From contig NZ_JAIWNC010000051.1 in NCBI RefSeq assembly GCF_020216025.1, positions 1 through 64,000 on the forward strand: a DNA stretch of 64,000 nucleotides. The letters run 5' to 3'. The notes under the pieces were generated by a model. It saw nothing but the letters and a program-made list of their open reading frames with translations. It was not told where the DNA came from and made no database searches. The stretch is from Jidongwangia harbinensis (GTDB lineage Bacteria; Actinomycetota; Actinomycetes; Mycobacteriales; Micromonosporaceae). Position numbers and translations under genes: made by a program. Positions 1-7,680 of the stretch are shown here, piece by piece. The number at the start of each line of letters is the position of its first letter. Positions within the stretch are counted from its first letter, which is position 1.

Positions 1-16
1 CCAACCCGCCACCTCC

Positions 17-48
17 CTCTCAACAGCCAATATCACCGCCGTTGAGAG
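17..48. terminator. Inverted repeat, possible terminator
   Basis: An 8-bp stem (CTCTCAAC / GTTGAGAG) encloses a 16-nt loop. It lies about 75 bases beyond the 3' end of the leftward GtrA gene and could terminate it. There is no U-run, as is common in actinomycetes, so the assignment is tentative. Confidence 0.35.
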
Positions 49-123
49 TGAGCCTTCGGCAACGACTACCCGCGCACGTGCACCGGTGTGTCGCCGACCC
101 GGTGAACGTTCGTGGTCAGCGCA

Positions 124-705
124 CTAGTGGTGCTCGGCCCGGCGGGCGGCGTCCAGCTCGGAGGCCAGCTCGGCGTCCAGGTCGTGGTGCGCGTGGGTGT
201 GTCCCTCGGCGCTCAGCTCGGCCAGGCCGGCGGCCACGTCCATCTCGGCGATCGCGGCCTCGTGGCCGTCCACCGGCGGCTTGAGGAAGACGAACGTCCG
301 GTACGCCCAGAAGCGGAAGATCGTGGCGACGCCCGCGGCACTCAGCGTCACCACCATGATCAGGAGGGCGTGGTCCTTCTCGTTCAGGCCGCCGCCGTAC
401 TTGGCGACCGCGACCGCACCCGACTGGATGATCATCCCGACCAGGTTGAAGCCGAAGAACAGCGTGTACTCGCGACGCAGCGCTGTCTTGGTGTGGTGAC
501 GGTACGTCCAGTACCGGTTGGCGAAGTACGCCACCGTGGTCGTGACGACGGTCGCGATGACGGTGGCCTTGACGGCGCCGATCGGCAGCGCCACCCAGGT
601 GATGGCCAGGTAGAGCAGCGTGTTGGCGGCTCCGATGACACCGAACGCGAAGGCCTCGGGGACCAGGCGGCGCAGGCGTTCCGTCAGCAGACGGGCTGAA
701 GGCAT
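124..705 (-). CDS. GtrA-family membrane protein
   Basis: This is a 193-residue polytopic membrane protein of the GtrA/DPMS family. Members have about four transmembrane helices and are thought to flip or position polyprenyl-linked sugars for cell-envelope glycosylation. Visible support: hydrophobic helices near residues 18-38, 42-62, 85-105 and 118-138, the family pattern 'FANRYWTYRHH' after helix two, and 'FRFWAYRTFVF' after the last helix. The C-terminal 45 residues are acidic and His/Ala rich, an extension outside the family core. The ATG at 703-705 is used; no strong ribosome site precedes it. A second GtrA gene lies 62 bases upstream on the same strand, so the two probably form an operon. 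The glycan substrate cannot be told from sequence. Confidence 0.85.
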   Translation of the reverse strand: MPSARLLTERLRRLVPEAFAFGVIGAANTLLYLAITWVALPIGAVKATVIATVVTTTVAYFANRYWTYRHHTKTALRREYTLFFGFNLVGMIIQSGAVAVAKYGGGLNEKDHALLIMVVTLSAAGVATIFRFWAYRTFVFLKPPVDGHEAAIAEMDVAAGLAELSAEGHTHAHHDLDAELASELDAARRAEHH

Positions 706-767
706 TCGACAACCTTACGGGGAGAGGACAAGGGGGATTCCGGTGCGCGAAGCTGCTGCTTCCGGCG

Positions 768-1337
768 TTACATCCGGGGAACGATGTTCGGTGCCGGGAC
801 GTCGTCGGTATCGGTGTCCCCGGCACTCTCCGCAACGATCGGCTCGGCCGCGATGGCGGCCGGGAAGACGAAGCGGCGGTACGACCAGAAGCGGAACAGC
901 GACCCGAACGCCGAGCCGATGATCACGCCGGACACGGTGTCGGCGAGCGGGGTCTGCAGCGCCGGCCAGAACTGGCCGAGACCGTAGTGGCTGATCCACA
1001 GGCAGACCAGGGCGATGCCCAGGCCGACCGCGTTGAGCAGGAAGAACATCGCGTACTGGCGACCCATGTGGGTGTGTTCGCGGTGCCGCCAGGTCCAGAA
1101 CCGGTTGCCGGTGAACGCCAGCGTGGTGGCGATCGCGGTGGAGATGGTCTTGGCGGCCAGGGTCTCCATGTCGGCCTGCAGCAGCACGTTGAAGATGGCC
1201 GCGTCGATCAGGAAGCAGATGCCACCGACCGTGCCGAACTTGCCCAGTTCGTGAACGAGCCCCCACAGCCGGGTGCGCAGAGTCGTCTGCGGCGGTGAGG
1301 AGGCAGGCACGGACCCGAGAGTACCGGCACCCGTCAC
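768..1337 (-). CDS. GtrA-family membrane protein (second copy)
   Basis: A 189-residue paralogue of the neighbouring gene. It has the same four-helix layout and the same signature positions ('FTGNRFWTWRHREH' and 'FRFWSYRRFVF'), with an Asp/Glu-rich C-terminal tail. The start is a GTG at 1335-1337 preceded by AGCAGG on the coding strand. Two GtrA proteins in tandem suggest a heteromeric membrane unit or two related lipid-sugar substrates; this is inference. No glycosyltransferase is adjacent in the window, so the partner enzyme must lie elsewhere or left of the window. Confidence 0.85.
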   Translation of the reverse strand: MTGAGTLGSVPASSPPQTTLRTRLWGLVHELGKFGTVGGICFLIDAAIFNVLLQADMETLAAKTISTAIATTLAFTGNRFWTWRHREHTHMGRQYAMFFLLNAVGLGIALVCLWISHYGLGQFWPALQTPLADTVSGVIIGSAFGSLFRFWSYRRFVFPAAIAAEPIVAESAGDTDTDDVPAPNIVPRM

Positions 1338-1362
1338 GGCCTGCTGTTTTCGTTGGCGAGTC

Positions 1363-2121
1363 TTAACCCGTCGGCCCCGACCGGTTACGTTGCCGGTACG
1401 GACGGTGACTGATGGCGTCCACCTCGCTGACCTCCGCGAGCCGGGCCCGGCACTCGGCGCACCAGCCCAGGTGGGTACGCATCCGGGTGGCGTCGCGCGG
1501 GGCGAGCCGGCCGCGCAGGTGCCCGCCGAGGTGGTCGCCGGTCCACCGGCAGTCCGGCCGGACCGCGGTCGCCACGTGCTGCTGAAGGTAGAGGCGGCGC
1601 AGTCCCTCGCGGGCGCGGTGGGCCAGCACGGCGACCGCGTTCGGGGTCAGGCCCAGGCGCGGCGCGATCTCGGCGGGCCCGGCGCCCTCGATCTCGGTCA
1701 TCCACAGGATGTCCCGCCACCGCGGCGGGAGCTGGCGGAAGGCGCGGGCCGCGTACGTCCGTTCCAGCCGTTCCAGCGTCGGGTCCGGGAACGGTTCGCC
1801 GGCGTCGTACCGGGAGAGGTCGTCGGTGAACATGAGGCGGCGGTCGCGCCGGGCCCGGTGGTAGCTGACGTGCCGCATGGTGGTGTGCAGGTACGCCCGG
1901 AACGCGACCAGCGGTCCCCGGCCGGCGCGAAGCGTGGCGAACACCTTGGCGAACGTCTCGGCCACCAGGTCGTCGGCGTCGGCCGGGTCGCTGGCCAGCG
2001 CGTACGCCAGCTTTCGGGTCGCCGCCCGGTGCCGCTCGTAGAGGGTTCCGTACGCCGCGGTGTCGCCGGCCCGCACCGCGGCCAGGAGATCGGTGTCCGT
2101 GTCGCTGCCCGGGATCGTCAT
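1363..2121 (-). CDS. ECF sigma factor with fused zinc-finger tail
   Basis: A 252-residue sigma-70 family factor. Region 2 lies around residues 20-90, where 'ADDLVAETFAKVF' is the typical -10 recognition helix, and region 4 around 125-185 with 'GLTPNAVAVLAHRAREGLR' as the helix-turn-helix. The last 60 residues hold Cys/His positions ('CRWTGDHLGGHL' and 'HLGWCAECRA') like the zf-HC2 domain normally found in separate anti-sigma factors. The factor may therefore carry its own sensing domain. No separate anti-sigma gene is next to it. The ATG at 2119-2121 has GGAGGCAGGA just upstream. It is transcribed away from the PEP carboxykinase gene. The regulon is unknown. Confidence 0.85.
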   Translation of the reverse strand: MTIPGSDTDTDLLAAVRAGDTAAYGTLYERHRAATRKLAYALASDPADADDLVAETFAKVFATLRAGRGPLVAFRAYLHTTMRHVSYHRARRDRRLMFTDDLSRYDAGEPFPDPTLERLERTYAARAFRQLPPRWRDILWMTEIEGAGPAEIAPRLGLTPNAVAVLAHRAREGLRRLYLQQHVATAVRPDCRWTGDHLGGHLRGRLAPRDATRMRTHLGWCAECRARLAEVSEVDAISHRPYRQRNRSGPTG

Positions 2122-2180
2122 TCCTGCCTCCAGAGCCGGATGTGGGAGGAAAGCCCGATGCCGCCAAGCTTATGACGTTT

Positions 2181-2212
2181 AGTCCGTTTTGCGAAAGACG
2201 GTCATCCGGACT
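2181..2212. promoter_or_regulatory. Divergent promoter region, short inverted repeat
   Basis: The 280-base gap between the sigma-factor gene and pckG contains AGTCCG (2181-2186) and CGGACT (2207-2212), a 6-bp inverted repeat in the least GC-rich part of the gap. It may be an operator or part of the divergent promoters. No clear -35/-10 pair could be assigned. Confidence 0.25.
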
Positions 2213-2401
2213 GCGCGGAGATGCGCCCGGCGCCGTAGAAACGAACGTCAACACGCACGGCGACCATCGATTGTGCGGTTGTCCACAGGTCGTACCGCTG
2301 AACTGAACGCTTCCTCGGCTTACGCTGAGCGCACTCCCATGACGCAGGCCGGACCACCGGCCCTGCCGTCATTGGTCAACGTCGACCGATAGGAGATCGC
2401 C

Positions 2402-4207
2402 TTGTCCGTTCCCCCCACCTCCCACAAACGCCTCCTGACCTGGATCGACGAGGTCGCCGCCCGGACCAACCCGGACCGCGTGGTCTGGTGCGACGGCTCC
2501 GAGCAGGAGTGGACCCGGATCACCGACGACCTCGTGGACAGCGGCGCGCTGGTGCGCCTGGACCCGGCGAAGCGGCCGAACTCGTTCTGGGCGCGCACCG
2601 ATCCCGGTGACGTCGCCCGCGTCGAGGAACGCACCTTCATCTGCTCGGCCGACCCGGACGACGCCGGGCCCACGAACAACTGGATGGCGCCGGACGAGAT
2701 GAAGGCGACCATGACCGAGCTGTACCGCGGCAGCATGCGGGGCCGGACCATGTACGTCGTCCCGTTCTGCATGGGATCGCTGGACGCCGAGAACCCGATG
2801 TTCGGGGTGGAACTGACCGACAGCCCGTACGTGGTGGCGTCGATGCGGATCATGACCCGGATGGGCACCGCCGTGCTGGCGGCGATGGGTGACGACGCGC
2901 CGTTCGTACCCGCGCTGCACTCCGTCGGCGCGCCGCTCGCGCCGGGCGAGTCCGACGTGCCCTGGCCGTGCAACGAGACCAAGTACATCTCGCACTTCCC
3001 GGAGACCCGGGAGATCTGGTCCTTCGGTTCCGGGTACGGCGGCAACTCGCTGCTCGGCAAGAAGTGCTACGCGCTGCGCATCGCCAGTGTGGCCGCCCGG
3101 GACGAGGGCTGGCTCGCCGAACACATGCTGATCATGAAGTTGACCTCGCCCGCGGGCCAGGTCCGGTACGTCGCCGGGGCGTTCCCGTCGGCCTGCGGCA
3201 AGACCAACCTGGCCATGCTGGAACCCACGCTGCCGGGCTGGAAGGTGGAGACCATCGGCGACGACATCGCCTGGATGCGGTTCGGCTCCGACGGCCGGCT
3301 GTGGGCCACCAATCCGGAGTACGGCCTGTTCGGCGTCGCGCCCGGCACCGACTTCCACACCAACCCCAATGCGATGCGTACGCTCGCCCGGGGCAACTCG
3401 GTCTTCACCAACGTGGCGCTCACCGACGACGGCGACATCTGGTGGGAGGGCATGGGTTCGCCGCCGGAACACCTCACGGACTGGCGGGGCAACGACTGGA
3501 CGCCGTCGTCGGAGTCGCCGTCGTCGCACCCGAACAGCCGGTTCTGCACGCCGATCAACCAGTGCCCGATCCTGGCACCGGAGTACGACGACCCGCGCGG
3601 CGTACCGATCGACGCGATCCTGTTCGGCGGCCGGCGCAAGACGACCGTCCCGCTGGTCACCGAGGCGCGGGACTGGGTGCACGGCGTGTACCTGGGCGCC
3701 ACCCTGTCGTCCGAGACGACCGCCGCCGCGGCCGGCCGGGTCGGCGTGGTGCGCCGCGACCCGATGGCGATGCTGCCGTTCATCGGCTACCACGCCGGCG
3801 ACTACTTCCAGCACTGGCTCGACATGGCCAAGGGCGCCGCCGGCGGCGAGGCCGGACTGCCCAGGGTGTTCTACGTCAACTGGTTCCGGCGCGGCGACGA
3901 CGGCCGGTTCCTGTGGCCCGGGTTCGGGGAGAACGCCCGGGTGCTCAAATGGATCTGCGAACGCCTGGACGGCACCGGCGCCGCCGTGGAGACCCCGATC
4001 GGCCAGGTACCCGCGCCCGACGCACTCGACCTGACCGGCCTGGACATCGCACCGGACGACGTGGCCGCCGCGCTGCGCGTGGACCGGGCCGAGTGGCTGG
4101 CCGAACTGCCGCAGATCACCGAATGGTTCGACAAGTTCGGCGACAAGCTGCCGGCCGTGCTCTGGTCCGAGCTGGACGCGCTGCGGGCCCGGCTGAACGC
4201 CGGCTGA
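2402..4207 (+). CDS. pckG: Phosphoenolpyruvate carboxykinase (GTP)
   Basis: A 601-residue cytosolic enzyme that converts oxaloacetate and GTP to phosphoenolpyruvate, CO2 and GDP; it is the first committed step of gluconeogenesis and balances the PEP-pyruvate-oxaloacetate node. The length matches the GTP-dependent family (about 600-620). Visible motifs are the P-loop with the hyper-reactive cysteine ('FPSACGKTNLAML', about residue 264), 'MGSLDAENPMFGVELTDSPYV' region near residue 125, and 'NWFRRGDDGRFLWPGFGEN' near residue 497 for guanine-nucleotide and PEP binding. The start is TTG at 2402, chosen because AGGAG at 2391-2395 sits six bases before it. A strong hairpin follows the stop, so the gene is probably monocistronic. 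Confidence 0.97.
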   Translation: MSVPPTSHKRLLTWIDEVAARTNPDRVVWCDGSEQEWTRITDDLVDSGALVRLDPAKRPNSFWARTDPGDVARVEERTFICSADPDDAGPTNNWMAPDEMKATMTELYRGSMRGRTMYVVPFCMGSLDAENPMFGVELTDSPYVVASMRIMTRMGTAVLAAMGDDAPFVPALHSVGAPLAPGESDVPWPCNETKYISHFPETREIWSFGSGYGGNSLLGKKCYALRIASVAARDEGWLAEHMLIMKLTSPAGQVRYVAGAFPSACGKTNLAMLEPTLPGWKVETIGDDIAWMRFGSDGRLWATNPEYGLFGVAPGTDFHTNPNAMRTLARGNSVFTNVALTDDGDIWWEGMGSPPEHLTDWRGNDWTPSSESPSSHPNSRFCTPINQCPILAPEYDDPRGVPIDAILFGGRRKTTVPLVTEARDWVHGVYLGATLSSETTAAAAGRVGVVRRDPMAMLPFIGYHAGDYFQHWLDMAKGAAGGEAGLPRVFYVNWFRRGDDGRFLWPGFGENARVLKWICERLDGTGAAVETPIGQVPAPDALDLTGLDIAPDDVAAALRVDRAEWLAELPQITEWFDKFGDKLPAVLWSELDALRARLNAG

Positions 4208-4212
4208 CGACG

Positions 4213-4245
4213 GCGCGCCCGCCCGCATGCTTGGGGCGGGCGCGC
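4213..4245 (+). terminator. Terminator after pckG
   Basis: A perfect 12-bp GC stem (GCGCGCCCGCCC / GGGCGGGCGCGC) with a 9-base loop begins six bases after the pckG stop. It lacks a U-run but is typical of actinomycete terminators. Confidence 0.7.
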
Positions 4246-4263
4246 ACCGGGTAGCTCCGGTAC

Positions 4264-5136
4264 ATGACCGACGGCGAGGCACGCCCCGGCGCGGTGCGCG
4301 CGCTGACCTGGCTGCTGGTCGCGACCGCGGCGGCCACCGTCGTGGTCGAGGTGCTCAACTACCGGTACGCGCCGGAGCACGGATACGGGTTCGCGGTCCG
4401 GACCGGCTGGGCGCTGCTGCGTACCCTCGGCTGGTTGATCCTGATCCGGCACGTCCGCCGGGGCCGGTCCGGTGCCCGGGCGTTCGGGCTGATCCTGGCC
4501 GTGACCACGGTCTTCGCGGTCGGCCGGCTGGTGGTACCGCGGACCGGAACACCGCCGTTGCCGGGACTGGCCGGCTTCGCGGTGCTGACCGCGCTCTGCG
4601 TCACCGTCGTGGTCCTGCTCTACCGGCATCCCGTGGTCCGCGGTTACCTGGTCCGGCACCCGCGCCGGCTGGTGTTCACCCGCGACGGCATCGGGTTGGT
4701 GGAGACGGCGCCGAAGCGGGCACCGGTCGCCGGATGGGTGCTGACCGCCCGGGTGTCGGCCTTCACCTACAGCCCGCTGATCCTGGTGCCCTGCCTGGTC
4801 GCGGTCGGCGAGCTGGGCGAGCGGCCGGAGTTCCTGCTGGCCGTGCTGTTCTGGTTCGCGGCCGGCGTCGCGGCCAGCTATGCCGTGCTGCTGAGCACCA
4901 TCTTCCTGCTCCGCGGCCGGCCGTTCGGGCGGCGGCTGCTGATCTGGGTGAGCGTCGCGGTACTGGTCGTCGACCTGCCGCTGTGCTTCCTGCTGCTGGG
5001 TCTGGACGGGCTGGTCCGCGACGGGGCGCCGTTGGTGGCGGCGGTGCTGTTGACGTTCTGGTCGTTGTGGCGCGCGTCCCGTTCCGCGACGCCGGCCGGC
5101 GACGCGGAACGCCGGGCCGGCCAGGCGGCGGTTTGA
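4264..5136 (+). CDS. Multi-pass membrane protein, unknown function
   Basis: A 290-residue protein with about eight hydrophobic segments spread over its length, for example around residues 15-35, 60-75, 80-100, 105-125, 160-180, 190-225, 230-250 and 255-275. Charged Arg-rich loops separate them, as in an integral cytoplasmic-membrane protein. I do not recognise a family signature or catalytic motif. Codon use matches the neighbours. The ATG at 4264 follows the pckG terminator closely; 'GGTAGCTCCGG' upstream is only a weak ribosome site. The C-terminal tail is hydrophilic. It stands alone between pckG and a repeat-rich gap. Confidence 0.65.
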   Translation: MTDGEARPGAVRALTWLLVATAAATVVVEVLNYRYAPEHGYGFAVRTGWALLRTLGWLILIRHVRRGRSGARAFGLILAVTTVFAVGRLVVPRTGTPPLPGLAGFAVLTALCVTVVVLLYRHPVVRGYLVRHPRRLVFTRDGIGLVETAPKRAPVAGWVLTARVSAFTYSPLILVPCLVAVGELGERPEFLLAVLFWFAAGVAASYAVLLSTIFLLRGRPFGRRLLIWVSVAVLVVDLPLCFLLLGLDGLVRDGAPLVAAVLLTFWSLWRASRSATPAGDAERRAGQAAV

Positions 5137-5196
5137 CCGGTTCGTCATCCGCGAGGGTTGCGTGTCGTGCACGTCCCGTCTCACTCGGGGCAGCGG

Positions 5197-5296
5197 GGCG
5201 TGTGGAGTTCCGGCGCGGAGCGAGCCGTTGCTGCACAAGGCGTGTGGGGGTGGCGCGGCGTGTCGAGTTTCGGCGTGCAGCGAGCCGTTGCGCTAC
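5197..5296. repeat. Two-copy direct repeat, 60-bp spacing
   Basis: Two roughly 40-base copies begin at 5197 and 5257 and share GGCGTGT-GAGTT-CGGCG and AGCGAGCCGTTG, with about seven differences. The sequence between the copies repeats the GGCGTGTG core again. Function unknown. Confidence 0.75.
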
Positions 5297-5345
5297 ACGC
5301 CTGCCTGGAGGGTGGCGCGAAAGGGCTCATAACCACGTCGGCGTA

Positions 5346-5365
5346 CCAGTGGAGCGCTCCACTGG
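5346..5365. repeat. 20-bp perfect palindrome, shared with 54008-54027
   Basis: The sequence CCAGTGGAGCGCTCCACTGG is its own reverse complement and occurs again, identically, inside a longer palindrome at 54001-54034. Its core GGAGCGCTCC resembles LacI-family operators of actinomycetes such as the CebR box, but no LacI gene or sugar operon is adjacent. Confidence 0.85.
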
Positions 5366-5529
5366 GCGAACTCAGCGAGGTGGTACGGCGGGCGCTGCAC
5401 CGCTTGCCATGTGCCGCGGCCACTCTGGCATGCGGCACGGCGGTCCCTCGGCCGACCGGACAATCACCCCGGTCGCCCACGCGCGACGGTTGGTGTTGAT
5501 TTAGCGGGAGATGATCGGCGGTCCCTTCG

Positions 5530-5620
5530 CGGATCTTGGAGCCATGGCCAAATCTTGGAGCGAAACTGCCCTCCTGGCGGCCAAGCGCCTCCAAGATCTG
5601 CGTCCGGCTCCAAGATCTGC
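5530..5620. repeat. ATCTTGGAG inverted-repeat element, copy A
   Basis: Two direct ATCTTGGAG boxes (5533-5541, 5552-5560) are followed by two inverted boxes CTCCAAGAT (5589-5597, 5608-5616). Transcribed, the four boxes could form a cruciform or long hairpin. The section TCTTGGAGCGAAA after box two recurs in copy B at 56675-56785. The element lies just upstream of the flavoprotein gene. Confidence 0.8.
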
Positions 5621-5756
5621 CGCCGCCCCAGTTCCCCGAGCGCAATCCTGCTCAGATCACCTCACGGGAAGCAAAACCGCAACGAGCAGCGTCTGTCCCG
5701 GAGGCGATGGGGGCCGAGCGTTTGCCGTGTGGGGGCGGGCGCCGCACGATCAGGGC

Positions 5757-6875
5757 GTGGGGCACTTTGACGTCGCGGTGGTCGGTGCGGGACCGGCCGG
5801 TGCCGCGGCCGCGATCGCGGCCCGGCGGGCCGGTGCGAGCGTGCTCCTGCTCGACCGCGCCGACTTCCCCCGGGACAAGCCGTGCGGTGACGGCATCGCG
5901 GCCGAGGCGCTCGACGTGCTGGCCGGGCTGGGCGTCACCGGGATCACCGACGGCTACCCGCCGGTCGCCCGGCTGCGCCTGGTCGGTCCGGGTGGCTCCG
6001 CGGTGGCCCGGCCGCTGCCCCGCCCGGCGCACACCGTGCCGCGGCGGGTGTTCGACGCCCGGCTGGTGGCGGCGGCGGTGGCGGCCGGGGCGGAGCTGCG
6101 CCGGCACACCGTCCGGAGCGTGCACACGCGGCGGGCGGTGCACCTCGACGACCTGTGCACCGCGGACGTGGTGATCGGCGCGGACGGCGCGAATTCGACG
6201 GTCCGGCGGGCGCTCGGTCATCCGGCCAACCCGGACGGGCATCTCGCGGTCGCGATCCGGGGGTACGCCCGATCGGACAACACCGAGCAGCACATCGTCA
6301 CCACGAGCGCGCGCTGGCCCGCGTACGCCTGGTCGTTCCCGATCGGGGACGGCACCGCCAACGTGGGGTACGGGGAGGTGCGGCGCGGCCGGGCGCTGAG
6401 CCGGGCGTACCTGCTGGAGCGGCTGGACCACCTGCTACCGGGCAGCGAACCGGGCGGCCTGCGCGCCCACCACCTGCCGTTGTCCACCCGGCGCCCGCCG
6501 CCGGGCCGGGACCGGGTGCTGCTGGCCGGGGACGCGCTGTCGCTGATCAACCCGTTCACCGGCGAGGGCATCTTCTACGCGGTGCTCTCCGGTGCGCTGG
6601 CCGGCGCGGCCGCCGCGGGTGGCCCGGAGCGGGCCGCGGCCCGGTACGCCGCCGCGCTGCACCGGCGGCTCGGCCGGCACCTGCGGCACTCCGGCCTGGC
6701 CGCGCGGCTCACCCAGCGGCCGGCCGTGGTGGACGCGGCGGTCCGGGCCGCCCGGTCGGATCAGGCGGTATTCGACCGTATGGTGGCTCTGGGGCTGGGT
6801 GACGGGGTTTTCGACCTTCGCACGATCGGACGCATCGCGGGTGAATTGACCCGCTCGCGCCCGGTCGGCCCTTGA
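5757..6875 (+). CDS. Geranylgeranyl-reductase-family FAD flavoprotein
   Basis: A 372-residue FAD-dependent oxidoreductase of the geranylgeranyl reductase / CrtI-like monooxygenase-fold family. Members saturate isoprenoid chains of menaquinone, polyprenol or lipids, or act as hydroxylases. The N-terminal Rossmann motif 'VAVVGAGPAGAAAAI' begins at about residue 6, 'FPRDKPCGDGI' follows near residue 40 as in this family, and the second FAD motif 'VLLAGDALSLINPFTGEGI' lies near residue 255. I start at GTG 5757 because FAD binding begins right after it; the frame is open further upstream but through a repeat. The cis-prenyltransferase gene follows after 31 bases on the same strand, which supports an isoprenoid role. 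The substrate is not identified. Confidence 0.85.
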   Translation: MGHFDVAVVGAGPAGAAAAIAARRAGASVLLLDRADFPRDKPCGDGIAAEALDVLAGLGVTGITDGYPPVARLRLVGPGGSAVARPLPRPAHTVPRRVFDARLVAAAVAAGAELRRHTVRSVHTRRAVHLDDLCTADVVIGADGANSTVRRALGHPANPDGHLAVAIRGYARSDNTEQHIVTTSARWPAYAWSFPIGDGTANVGYGEVRRGRALSRAYLLERLDHLLPGSEPGGLRAHHLPLSTRRPPPGRDRVLLAGDALSLINPFTGEGIFYAVLSGALAGAAAAGGPERAAARYAAALHRRLGRHLRHSGLAARLTQRPAVVDAAVRAARSDQAVFDRMVALGLGDGVFDLRTIGRIAGELTRSRPVGP

Positions 6876-6906
6876 GCCGGGCCCGGGGCTCGATAGGCTG
6901 GGTGTG

Positions 6907-7677
6907 ATGAGTCTGCGTTCCCTGGTCTACGCGTTCTACGAGCGGCGCCTCGCCGGAAAGCTGGCCGGCAAGCCGGTGCCGCAGCATGTCGGCGTCATGT
7001 GTGACGGCAATCGGCGGTGGGCCCGTGAGATGGGTTACGTCGACCCCAACGACGGCCACCGGGTCGGCGCGGCCCGGGTCACCGAGCTGCTCGCCTGGTG
7101 CGATCAGGCCGGCATCAAGCACGTCACGCTCTACCTGCTGGCCACCGACAACCTGCGCCGCCCGGCCGCCGAGCTGGAGCCGTTGCTGCAGATCATCGAG
7201 GATCTGGCGACCGAGCTGGCCGAGGACGGCAACCCGTGGCGGCTGCGCATGGTGGGCGCGCTCGACGTGCTCCCGGCGTCCACCGCGGCCACGCTGAAGG
7301 CGGCGCAGGAGCGGACCCGGGACCGCACCGAGGGTGTCGAGGTCAACATGGCGGTCGGGTACGGCGGCCGGCGCGAGATCGCCGACGCGGTGCGTTCGCT
7401 GCTGCACGAGCACGCCGCGGCCGGCCGCACCATCGAGGAACTGGCCGAGATCCTCGACGTCGAGCACATCGCCGAGCATCTCTACACCCGAGGCCAGCCC
7501 GATCCCGACCTGGTCATCCGGACCAGCGGCGAGCAGCGGTTGTCCGGTTTCCTGTTGTGGCAGTCGGCGCACTCGGAGTTCTACTTCCACGACGCCAACT
7601 GGCCGGACTTCCGCCGGATCGACTTCCTCCGGGCCCTGCGTTCGTACGCCAACCGGCAACGCCGGTACGGCGCCTAG
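6907..7677 (+). CDS. uppS: Isoprenyl transferase (cis-prenyl diphosphate synthase)
   Basis: A 256-residue Z-type prenyltransferase that condenses isopentenyl diphosphate units onto an allylic primer in the cytosol. Products in actinobacteria are short Z,E-farnesyl or long decaprenyl/undecaprenyl diphosphates used as glycan carriers. Conserved blocks are 'VGVMCDGNRRWAREMG' (catalytic Asp, about residue 30), 'LYLLATDNLRRPAAE' near residue 80, and 'DLVIRTSGEQRLSGFLLW' near residue 200, ending 'YFHDANWPDF'. ATG 6907 is used; GTG 6904 directly before it is equally possible. Which chain length it makes cannot be read from sequence. It probably shares a transcript with the flavoprotein upstream and converges on otsB, with three bases between the stops. 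Confidence 0.95.
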   Translation: MSLRSLVYAFYERRLAGKLAGKPVPQHVGVMCDGNRRWAREMGYVDPNDGHRVGAARVTELLAWCDQAGIKHVTLYLLATDNLRRPAAELEPLLQIIEDLATELAEDGNPWRLRMVGALDVLPASTAATLKAAQERTRDRTEGVEVNMAVGYGGRREIADAVRSLLHEHAAAGRTIEELAEILDVEHIAEHLYTRGQPDPDLVIRTSGEQRLSGFLLWQSAHSEFYFHDANWPDFRRIDFLRALRSYANRQRRYGA

Positions 7678-7680
7678 CGT

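Larger units (their letters stand above)
5137..5756. other. Repeat-rich intergenic region (620 bp)
   Basis: No convincing gene is present. The stretch holds a direct repeat with 60-bp period (5197-5296), a 20-bp perfect palindrome (5346-5365) and an ATCTTGGAG inverted-repeat element (5530-5620), each listed separately. The reading frame of the downstream flavoprotein is open through 5511, but the extra 82 residues run through the repeat element and have no flavoprotein character, so I treat them as non-coding. Confidence 0.6.

Noticed and set aside
2369..4282. 637-residue open frame on the minus strand opposite pckG
   Set aside because: The plus frame is a full PEP carboxykinase with all motifs; the opposite frame is a GC-bias shadow rich in Arg, Gly and His without family pattern.
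5511..5756. 82-residue N-terminal extension of the flavoprotein
   Set aside because: It is a translation through the ATCTTGGAG repeat element and lacks flavoprotein character; the FAD motif starts just after GTG 5757.
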